Made by a program: the position numbers and the translations under genes | The notes under the pieces: model-generated | Seen by the model: only the letters and a program-made list of their open reading frames with translations | What the model was told of the DNA's origin: nothing | The model's database searches: none | Assembly: GCA_964444685.1 (NCBI GenBank) | Contig: CAYUIG010000076.1 | Span: 1 to 10,745 of the forward strand | From: CAYUIG01 sp964444685 | Lineage (GTDB): Bacteria; Gemmatimonadota; Gemmatimonadetes; Longimicrobiales; RSA9 | Length of the DNA stretch: 10,745 bases | Reading direction: 5' to 3' | Shown here: positions 5,967 through 10,745 of the stretch, piece by piece | Layout of the letters: each line of letters begins with the position of its first letter | Numbering within the stretch: the stretch's first letter is position 1

Positions 5967-8163
5967 AGCTCCTCGGCAGCCTCACCGTAAACGTGCTGCC
6001 TGCACCCGGCCTGCTGCGCACGGTGAGCCGGCCGCCGAGCAGCTCCGCAAGCTTGCGCGCCACGCCGAGCCCGAGGCCCGTGCCGCCGTACCGGCGCGTC
6101 GAGGTCTGCTCGACCTGCCAGAACGGATCGAAGATCTGCTCGAGGTGATTGTCGCCGATGCCGATGCCGGTGTCCGCGATGTGCAGCAGCACCTCGTTCG
6201 CCTCCGGCTGGAGCGTGACGATCACGCCGCCGCGGTCGGTGAATTTCAAGGCATTCGAGAGCAGGTTCGAAAGGATCTGACGCAGCTTCCAGCCGTCGGT
6301 GTTGAGGATGACCGGCTCATCGGGAAGCCGGACTTCCGTGCGCAGGTTCTTGCCCGCGGCCATCGGCTCCATGAGCGATAAGGTCTCGCGCACCAGCGCG
6401 TTGAGGTCCGTCGGCTCCGGCGACGCGACTTCCTTCCCTGCCTCGATGCGCGAGAAGGTGAGCACTTCGTCGACGAGCTGGAGGAGATGGCGCGCGGCGA
6501 GGCGGATGCGCTCGATCTGGTGCCGCGCGGGCCCGGTCAGCGGTGCGGGCACGCCGAGCAGCACGAGGTCGGCGTATCCCAGGATCGCGTTGAGCGGCGT
6601 GCGCAGCTCGTGAGACATGACCGCGAGGAAGTCGGACTTCGCCTGGTTCGCCGAGCGCGTCTGCTCGAAGAGCCGGGCGTTGTCGATGGCGTCCCCTGCC
6701 CGCGCGGCCAGCTCCTGTGCCAGCGCCAGATCGGCGTCCGTGAAGACACGTCGCGACGGCGCGCACGCGAGTGTGATCGCACCGAGCACCTGCTCGCGTG
6801 ACCGGATCGGCACCGACAGGAGCGACCACAGCCCCACTGTGCCCAGTCCCTCCGTGAGTCCGGCGTCTTCGGCGCACAGGGACTCCAGCATCTCCGGCCG
6901 CACGCGCGGAATGAGCTCCGCCTGTCCCGTCGCGAGCACGTGACCCGGCCCGCTCTCCGCCGTGCAATCGGTGACGAGGCGGCGGCCGACATCGGTCAGC
7001 ACATCGCGCGTCGTCGCGTCCGTATGGGCCGCCGCCACGACGCGCGGATTGCCGGCCGTATCGAACACGTGGATCAGGCACCAGTCCGCCAGATCCGGAA
7101 CGGTGAGCCGCGCTACGGATCCGAGGGCGGATTCGTAGTCGAAGGTGGCGACGAGTGCACTGCTCGCGGAGGCGAGGAAGGAGAGGCGTCGCTCGGCGAA
7201 CTCCGACCGCACCCGCGCGGTGCGCTCGGCATCGTAGAGGCGGGTGCGATCGAGCGCATGCGCACAGAGCTGCGCGATGAGCAGCAGCCATGTGCGGTCG
7301 TCCTCGTCGAAGGTTTCGCGCGCCTCGAAGTTCAACGCCAGCGCACCGAGCGGACGGTCGCGCACGATCAGTGGCAGCACGACCCACGCGGTGCGGCCAC
7401 CGGCAAGATCGACGGGCGCGGGAAATTCGCCGGCCTGGCCGTCGACATCGTCGAGCCACACGGGTTCGCCCGTGCGCAGTGCAGCAGCGATCGGTGTGGG
7501 TGAATCGAGCGCGACCGTCGACCAGCGACGCACGGAGGCATCGTCGTACCCGCGCGCGCGCAGGAGCCGGAACGTCCGCTGGTCGCGTGACACCTCGCCG
7601 ACGAGACCGGCCACGGCACCGGTCGCGGCCAGGGTACGGCCGACCACCGTGTCGGCCACCTGCGCGGGGGTCATGTTGTTAAGCAGCGCCGTAGCCAGCT
7701 CGTGCAGGCGGCGCGATCGCTCGGCCGCGCGCTCCACGGCCTGCGAGTGCGCGCTCAGCAGTGCGTTGGCCTGCTCCAGCTCCCTCGCGAGCTTCTCGGA
7801 GTCCGCCACGCGCGACTCGAGCTCGGCCGTTCGCTCGCCGAGCTCCGCAGCCAGGCGCTCGGCTTCCAGCACGCGCGTATCGGCGACGCCGCGCGCGCTG
7901 CGCAACCGGCCGAAGAGCGCGCTCCCGCCCCACGCGATCGCCGCGAACAGCACGATGCGAAGGAGGCGCCCGGGGTCCGCATCGACCAGCGGCTGCCGGA
8001 GCACCCACAGCTCCGCGGCCACGACCGACAGCAGGGTCGCGAGGAAGGCGGCCGCCCGGCCTGCTGCCCAGCCGGTCAGCAGCACGGCGCCGATGAAGAA
8101 GATCAGGATCGTGCGAACGAGCCACGGCTCGAGAACGAGCGTCAGGAGGAGCGCCGCGGCCAC
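5965..8163 (-). CDS. Membrane-anchored double-GAF sensor histidine kinase
   Basis: From the first conventional start (GTG, 8161-8163) the product has 732 residues. In order: hydrophobic helices at about 1-12, 17-31, 35-54 and 67-85 (KdpD-like DUF4118 layout), a likely coiled coil (95-155), two GAF-like domains (about 155-310 and 325-500), HisKA with the H-box AVMSHELRTPLN (phospho-acceptor His518), and an HATPase domain with N-box Asn637, G1 DTGIGIG (664-670), F-box IFDPFW (677-682) and G2 GTGLGLG (694-700). It should autophosphorylate and pass phosphate to a response regulator, but none is encoded in this window and no receiver domain is fused. No Shine-Dalgarno precedes the GTG. The frame stays open upstream to 8380 and its last part, SWLLGVAIAVASV, completes the first membrane helix. 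The real start is therefore probably upstream at a non-standard codon, or the upstream sequence holds an error. Confidence 0.9.
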   Translation of the reverse strand: MAAALLLTLVLEPWLVRTILIFFIGAVLLTGWAAGRAAAFLATLLSVVAAELWVLRQPLVDADPGRLLRIVLFAAIAWGGSALFGRLRSARGVADTRVLEAERLAAELGERTAELESRVADSEKLARELEQANALLSAHSQAVERAAERSRRLHELATALLNNMTPAQVADTVVGRTLAATGAVAGLVGEVSRDQRTFRLLRARGYDDASVRRWSTVALDSPTPIAAALRTGEPVWLDDVDGQAGEFPAPVDLAGGRTAWVVLPLIVRDRPLGALALNFEARETFDEDDRTWLLLIAQLCAHALDRTRLYDAERTARVRSEFAERRLSFLASASSALVATFDYESALGSVARLTVPDLADWCLIHVFDTAGNPRVVAAAHTDATTRDVLTDVGRRLVTDCTAESGPGHVLATGQAELIPRVRPEMLESLCAEDAGLTEGLGTVGLWSLLSVPIRSREQVLGAITLACAPSRRVFTDADLALAQELAARAGDAIDNARLFEQTRSANQAKSDFLAVMSHELRTPLNAILGYADLVLLGVPAPLTGPARHQIERIRLAARHLLQLVDEVLTFSRIEAGKEVASPEPTDLNALVRETLSLMEPMAAGKNLRTEVRLPDEPVILNTDGWKLRQILSNLLSNALKFTDRGGVIVTLQPEANEVLLHIADTGIGIGDNHLEQIFDPFWQVEQTSTRRYGGTGLGLGVARKLAELLGGRLTVRSRPGAGSTFTVRLPRS

Positions 8164-8321
8164 GCTGGCGACCGCGATGGCGACGCCCAGCAGCCACGAG
8201 TCCGCGGGCGGCCGCGGGGATGGCGGGTGCCCGCGGCCGTCGCCCGAATGGGGTGGCGGCGATTCCGGTCGGCCGGGTCCGGCCGTCCGCAGCGCGGGGT
8301 TCAGCGGCCCCGCAAGACGAT

Positions 8322-8339
8322 CCGCGGCCGAAGCCGCGG
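8322..8339 (-). other. Hairpin with a C(UUCG)G tetraloop on the minus strand
   Basis: CCGCGGC (8322-8328) pairs with GCCGCGG (8333-8339). Read on the minus strand the loop is UUCG closed by C-G, an exceptionally stable tetraloop. No U-tract follows. It could end rpsU transcription, or fold in the kinase leader. Confidence 0.6.
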
Positions 8340-8368
8340 CTCCGTATCGGTCAGTTCGAAAGAGGGCC

Positions 8369-8406
8369 CTCCGCGTTCACTACGTCACGGGGACGGAAAC
8401 GCGGAG
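8369..8406. repeat. Perfect 9-bp inverted repeat in the rpsU-kinase spacer
   Basis: CTCCGCGTT (8369-8377) and AACGCGGAG (8398-8406) are exact reverse complements around 20 nt. It could be an operator for the kinase promoter or an RNA stem; nothing decides this. Confidence 0.5.
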
Positions 8407-8428
8407 TCGGGTGCATCAGGCGTGCCAG

Positions 8429-8453
8429 CGCGCCGGCCCCATGGCCGGGCGCG
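8429..8453. other. Strong GC hairpin downstream of rpsU
   Basis: CGCGCCGGCC (8429-8438) pairs with the segment 8443-8453 with one bulged G and a CCAT loop. It lies about 45-70 nt past the rpsU stop on the minus strand, a position that suits mRNA 3' end formation or protection. No U-tract follows on that strand. Confidence 0.5.
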
Positions 8454-8454
8454 A

Positions 8455-8483
8455 CCGGACAGGCCGGTACCTGCGGTTTTTTT
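8455..8483 (+). terminator. Terminator-like hairpin plus T7 on the strand opposite rpsU
   Basis: On the plus strand, CCG (8455-8457) and CAGG (8460-8463) pair with CCTG (8470-8473) and CGG (8474-8476), with a 2-nt bulge and a 6-nt loop. Seven T follow directly (8477-8483). This is the plus-strand intrinsic terminator layout, yet no plus-strand gene reads into it; the flanking genes are on the minus strand. It may end an unannotated or antisense RNA, or be fortuitous. Confidence 0.4.
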
Positions 8484-8497
8484 CTGAAGGTCCTGGC

Positions 8498-8689
8498 TTA
8501 GCGGCGGCGGCGGGCCCGGGCGCTGCGGCGGCGCGCGTCGGCGGCCTTGCGCTTCTTGGCTTCGCTCGGCTTCTCGTAGAAGCGCTTCTTCTTCATGTCC
8601 TTGAACAGCCCCGAGCGCAGCATCTTGCGGCGGAACTGCTTGAGGGCCCACTCGATACGGTCGCCCTCGTTGATCTGGATCTCGATCAT
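8498..8689 (-). CDS. rpsU: 30S ribosomal protein S21
   Basis: The 63-residue basic protein starts MIEIQINEGDRIEWALKQF and continues with the typical S21 core RRKMLRSGLFKDMKKKRFYEKPS, split here as RRKMLRSGL and KKRFYEKPSE. It ends in an Arg/Ala-rich tail (about 50-63). S21 binds the platform of the 30S subunit near the 3' end of 16S rRNA and helps initiation. The ATG at 8687-8689 is chosen because of the close Shine-Dalgarno and because the -10 box at 8739-8744 overlaps the only upstream in-frame ATG (8740). It is divergent from mpl and appears to be transcribed alone or with the kinase downstream. Confidence 0.95.
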   Translation of the reverse strand: MIEIQINEGDRIEWALKQFRRKMLRSGLFKDMKKKRFYEKPSEAKKRKAADARRRSARARRRR

Positions 8690-8692
8690 TCG

Positions 8693-8701
8693 CTCCCCTC
8701 T
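8693..8701 (-). promoter_or_regulatory. Ribosome-binding site of rpsU
   Basis: On the minus strand AGAGGGGAG ends 3 nt before the rpsU ATG. The context GGAGCGAATG is the same as at the mpl start on the other strand (8851-8860), so both divergent genes share a nearly identical initiation region. Confidence 0.7.
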
Positions 8702-8738
8702 CCCTGGTCCGCGCGGTGAGTCCGCGCACAAGCATTCC

Positions 8739-8767
8739 AATGTACGCGATCCTCGCGCGCGCGTCCA
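8739..8767 (-). promoter_or_regulatory. Sigma-70-like promoter of rpsU
   Basis: Minus strand: TGGACG (8767-8762, four of six to the -35 box), a 17-nt spacer, then TACATT (8744-8739, TANNNT -10 type). The start would fall near 8732, giving a leader of about 43 nt. Confidence 0.5.
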
Positions 8768-8799
8768 CCCGGGCGCGGGCGTCCTCGGAACTGGACAGT

Positions 8800-8827
8800 T
8801 TGGGAACGCGACGGCGCACGGTATTTA
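8800..8827 (+). promoter_or_regulatory. Likely promoter of mpl
   Basis: TTGGGA (8800-8805) and the AT-rich TATTTA (8822-8827) are 16 nt apart. The -10 match is modest, but this is the only AT-rich patch near the gene in a very GC-rich spacer. It predicts a short leader of about 24 nt. Confidence 0.4.
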
Positions 8828-8847
8828 TGAGCGCCGCGATCGGAGCG

Positions 8848-8854
8848 AGAGGAG
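8848..8854 (+). promoter_or_regulatory. Ribosome-binding site of mpl
   Basis: AGAGGAG ends 3 nt before the ATG at 8858; a second GGAG lies at 8842-8845. The spacing is short but matches the rpsU start exactly. Confidence 0.6.
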
Positions 8855-8857
8855 CGA

Positions 8858-10300
8858 ATGGAGCGCAGGCACTACCACCTGATAGGGATCGGCGGGACGG
8901 CGATGGCGTCGCTCGCCGGGCTGCTGCGTGCGGCCGGGCACCGCGTGACGGGCTCGGACGAGGGCGTGTACCCGCCGATGTCCACACAGCTCGAGCGGCT
9001 CGGGATCGACTACCACCAGGGCTACTCGCCCGCGAACCTCGATCCGACCCCCGACGTGGTGATCGTCGGCAACGCAATCTCGCGCGGCAACATCGAGCTG
9101 GAGGAGGCGCTGAACCGCCGGCTCTACTACACCTCCGCGGCCGTGACCGTGAAAGAGGTGTTCCTGCGCGGCCGGCACGTGCTCGCGGTCGCGGGCACCC
9201 ACGGGAAGACGACGACGTCCTCGCTGCTCGCGTGGCTGCTGGAGAGCGCGGGGCTCGAACCCTCGTTTCTGATCGGCGGCGTGGCGGAGAACTTCGGCAG
9301 CTCGTTCCGGCTCACGGACTCGGAGTACTTCGTGATCGAGTCGGACGAGTACGACACGGCGTACTTCGACAAGGGCCCGAAGATGTGGCACTACCTGCCG
9401 ACGACGGCGGTGGTGAACAACGTGGAGTTCGATCACGCCGACATCTTCCGCGATGACATTGCCTACCGGTGGGCGTTCGAGCGCTTCATCAACCTGATCC
9501 CGCAGAACGGCACGCTGGTCGCCGGCTTTGACTCGGCGGTGGTGCGGGAACTCGCCCGCAAGTCGTTCGCGCCCGTCGAATCCTTCGGGTACGACCCATC
9601 GTTTTCTGGCGACGACTCGCCCGGCTGGTACGCGGCGGACGTCGAGTTCGGCCCGGACCGTACGCGCTTCACCGTGGTGCGCGACGGGACCGAGTGGGCG
9701 CGCGCGGAGATGCCGCTCGCGGGCGCGTTCAACGTGCGCAACGCGCTCGCGGCACTCGCAGCGGCCACTGCGGTGGGTGCCTCGCGCGACGCACTGCTCG
9801 AGGGACTGCGCACCTTCCGGAGCGTGCGGCGGCGGCTGGAGCTGCGGGCGGAAATCGGCGGCGTAGCGGTCGTCGATGACTTCGCTCACCACCCCACGGC
9901 CGTGCGCGAAACCGTGATCGCCGCGCGGCAGCGCTGGCCGGGGCGGCGTCTGATCGCCGTGTTCGAGCCGCGCAGCTACACGGCGCAGCGGCGCGAATTC
10001 CAGCAGGCGTATACCGAGGCGCTGGCGGCCGCGGACGACATCGTGATCGGGGGCCTCTTCCATCCGGAGCGGTATACCGCCGAGACGGCGCTCGACCCGG
10101 GGGCCATGGTGCGCGCCTGGCGCGAGGCGGGCCGCGATGCCGCCTACATCCCCGAAGTTCCGCGCATCGTCGACCACCTGGCCGGCCGCGCTCGGGCCGG
10201 CGACGTGATCCTGATCATGTCGAACGGCGCGTTCGGCGGGCTGCACGAGAGGCTGCTGGAGCGGCTGCGGTTGGACCGGGGGGAGGGCGCAGCGTTATAG
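8858..10300 (+). CDS. mpl: UDP-N-acetylmuramate:L-Ala-gamma-D-Glu-meso-DAP ligase (murein recycling)
   Basis: The 480-residue Mur-ligase joins recycled murein tripeptide to UDP-MurNAc with ATP, in the cytosol, bypassing MurC, MurD and MurE. Motifs: N-terminal HLIGIGGTAMASLAG (7-21), GSDEGVYPPMSTQLE (32-46) typical of Mpl rather than MurC, the ATP loop GTHGKTTT (113-120), ESDEYDTAYFDK (161-172), NNVEFDHADIF (187-197), RRRLELR (324-330), DDFAHHPTAV (340-349), EPRSYT (370-375) and C-terminal MSNGAFGGLH (454-463). The Mpl signature blocks separate it from MurC, and its length is close to that of the E. coli enzyme (457). MurC is the alternative, thought unlikely. It implies a wall with meso-diaminopimelate and a tripeptide salvage route. 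It is divergent from rpsU and followed, after a heptad-repeat hairpin, by an S9 peptidase. Confidence 0.93.
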   Translation: MERRHYHLIGIGGTAMASLAGLLRAAGHRVTGSDEGVYPPMSTQLERLGIDYHQGYSPANLDPTPDVVIVGNAISRGNIELEEALNRRLYYTSAAVTVKEVFLRGRHVLAVAGTHGKTTTSSLLAWLLESAGLEPSFLIGGVAENFGSSFRLTDSEYFVIESDEYDTAYFDKGPKMWHYLPTTAVVNNVEFDHADIFRDDIAYRWAFERFINLIPQNGTLVAGFDSAVVRELARKSFAPVESFGYDPSFSGDDSPGWYAADVEFGPDRTRFTVVRDGTEWARAEMPLAGAFNVRNALAALAAATAVGASRDALLEGLRTFRSVRRRLELRAEIGGVAVVDDFAHHPTAVRETVIAARQRWPGRRLIAVFEPRSYTAQRREFQQAYTEALAAADDIVIGGLFHPERYTAETALDPGAMVRAWREAGRDAAYIPEVPRIVDHLAGRARAGDVILIMSNGAFGGLHERLLERLRLDRGEGAAL

Positions 10301-10304
10301 TATT

Positions 10305-10396
10305 GGAGTCTGGGGTCTGGATTCTGGTTTACGAAGGGGCGGGAACCCGACGCCGCGAAACCATGCACCAGACCCCAGACCCCAGACTCCAGACTC
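10305..10396. repeat. Heptanucleotide inverted-repeat array after mpl
   Basis: It starts 5 nt after the mpl stop. The left arm (10305-10327) repeats GGAGTCT, GGGGTCT and GGATTCT; the right arm (10368-10390) repeats CCAGACC, CCAGACC and CCAGACT, with a further partial unit to 10396. The 23-nt arms pair at 21 positions across a loop of 40 nt, inside which GGTTT (10326-10330) and AAACC (10358-10362) also match. This belongs to the same GAGTCKG-like heptad family as 5884-5966. Confidence 0.88.
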
Positions 10397-10403
10397 GGTT
10401 TTT
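10305..10403 (+). terminator. Possible terminator of mpl formed by the heptad hairpin and a T5 tract
   Basis: The long hairpin above is followed by TTTTT at 10399-10403, but 8 nt of repeat remnant and GG separate the main stem from the T run. Termination of mpl before the S9 peptidase gene is plausible; the spacing is not ideal. Confidence 0.45.
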
Positions 10404-10428
10404 CTTCAGTTACCCCGGAGCCCCAGCC

Positions 10429-10745
10429 ATGCGACGCATCCTCCTCACCGCCCTGCTGCTGCTCGCGCCGTCCGCGGCGCACGCGCAGAAGCGGGCCTTC
10501 GAACCCCAGGACTGGTACCGGCTGACGACGCTTTCGCAGCCGTCGATCTCGCCGGACGGGCGACTGGTCGCGTTCACGGTGACCACCGTGAAGGAGGCCG
10601 AGAATCGTCGCCACTCGGAGGTTTGGGTGGTGCCGGCGGCCGGCGGCGAACCGGTGCGCTACACCTCCCCCGGCACGGAAAGCAGCAACCCGCGCTGGTC
10701 GCCGGACGGGAAGTACCTGTTCTTCACGTCGCAGCGGCCCGGTGG
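10429..10745 (+). CDS. Exported S9-family (prolyl oligopeptidase-like) peptidase, N-terminal part
   Basis: An open frame starts at ATG 10429 and runs off the right edge after 105 codons. GGAG at 10417-10420, 8 nt before the ATG, supports this start. The first 20 residues are a signal peptide (MRRILLTALLLLAPSAAHAQ, cleavage likely after AHA). Then follow FEPQDWYRLTTLSQPSISPD-like and WSPDGKYLFFTS motifs, the start of a TolB/PD40-type propeller as in S9 dipeptidyl/acylaminoacyl peptidases. The serine-protease domain, with the expected Ser-Asp-His triad, would lie beyond the window, as these enzymes usually have some 650-700 residues. A non-enzymatic PD40 protein is the alternative, because the catalytic part is not seen. 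Confidence 0.75.
   Translation, partial: MRRILLTALLLLAPSAAHAQKRAFEPQDWYRLTTLSQPSISPDGRLVAFTVTTVKEAENRRHSEVWVVPAAGGEPVRYTSPGTESSNPRWSPDGKYLFFTSQRPG

Larger units (their letters stand above)
8164..8497. other. 334-bp spacer between rpsU and the kinase, rich in inverted repeats
   Basis: No convincing separate gene is seen here. The kinase frame stays open through it as far as a TGA at 8377-8379, but no ATG, GTG or TTG start exists in that frame. The stretch holds four inverted-repeat structures, listed separately. It would be the rpsU 3' untranslated region and/or the kinase leader on the minus strand, and there is a terminator-like signal on the plus strand. Confidence 0.6.

Noticed and set aside
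7244..8719. A 491-codon plus-strand open frame
   Set aside because: It overlaps the sensor kinase and rpsU on the other strand. The product is Ser/Arg/Ala-rich and has no domain signature.
8690..8740. A longer rpsU starting at 8740
   Set aside because: The 17 extra residues are not S21-like, no Shine-Dalgarno precedes them, and the predicted -10 box overlaps that ATG.
8825..10246. A 473-codon minus-strand open frame
   Set aside because: It is the antisense shadow of mpl, whose Mur-ligase motifs run through the whole plus-strand frame.
5884..10396. The two repeat arrays as a CRISPR array
   Set aside because: The units are 7 bp, contiguous and in inverted arms. There are no unique spacers of regular size and no cas genes.

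Overview
This is a high-GC bacterial window from an organism with an outer membrane and a peptidoglycan cell wall. It carries a protein with an Omp85-type beta-barrel, an Mpl-type murein-recycling ligase (an enzyme for meso-diaminopimelate peptides) and two exported peptidases with PD40/TolB-like propeller repeats. High GC, propeller-bearing peptidases and a short Arg-rich S21 fit Gemmatimonadota or a related soil phylum. That assignment is inference from gene content and style, not from a marker gene.

Layout from left to right. A polytopic GT-C-like membrane glycosyltransferase (minus, cut by the left edge, 1-1059) is divergent from a 1023-residue outer-membrane protein (plus, 1248-4319). 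The latter joins a HExxH metallopeptidase domain, a PD40 propeller and an Omp85-like barrel. A hairpin terminator (4342-4373) separates it from a convergent minus-strand block: a Ycf46-like AAA+ ATPase (4382-5863), a membrane-anchored double-GAF histidine kinase (5965-8163, true start probably further upstream) and ribosomal protein S21 (rpsU, 8498-8689). rpsU is divergent from mpl (plus, 8858-10300). The window ends inside an exported S9-family peptidase (plus, 10429 to the right edge).

The non-coding parts are informative. Two gene junctions, 5884-5966 and 10305-10396, carry inverted arrays of a degenerate heptanucleotide (GAGTCKG-like). Each sits directly at the stop codon of the upstream gene in a same-strand pair. 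The spacer between rpsU and the kinase (8164-8497) has several strong inverted repeats and, on the opposite strand, a hairpin followed by seven T. The rpsU/mpl divergent spacer carries recognisable sigma-70-like promoters and nearly identical ribosome-binding contexts for both genes.

Functionally the genes do not form one operon. The common theme is the cell envelope: glycan transfer, an outer-membrane barrel with a periplasmic peptidase/propeller, murein recycling and an exported peptidase. Beside these stand an orphan sensor kinase, an AAA+ ATPase and a translation gene. I see no CRISPR array, tRNA, rRNA, insertion sequence, phage gene or recognisable defence system. The most unusual items are the three-part outer-membrane protein and the heptad-repeat hairpins.
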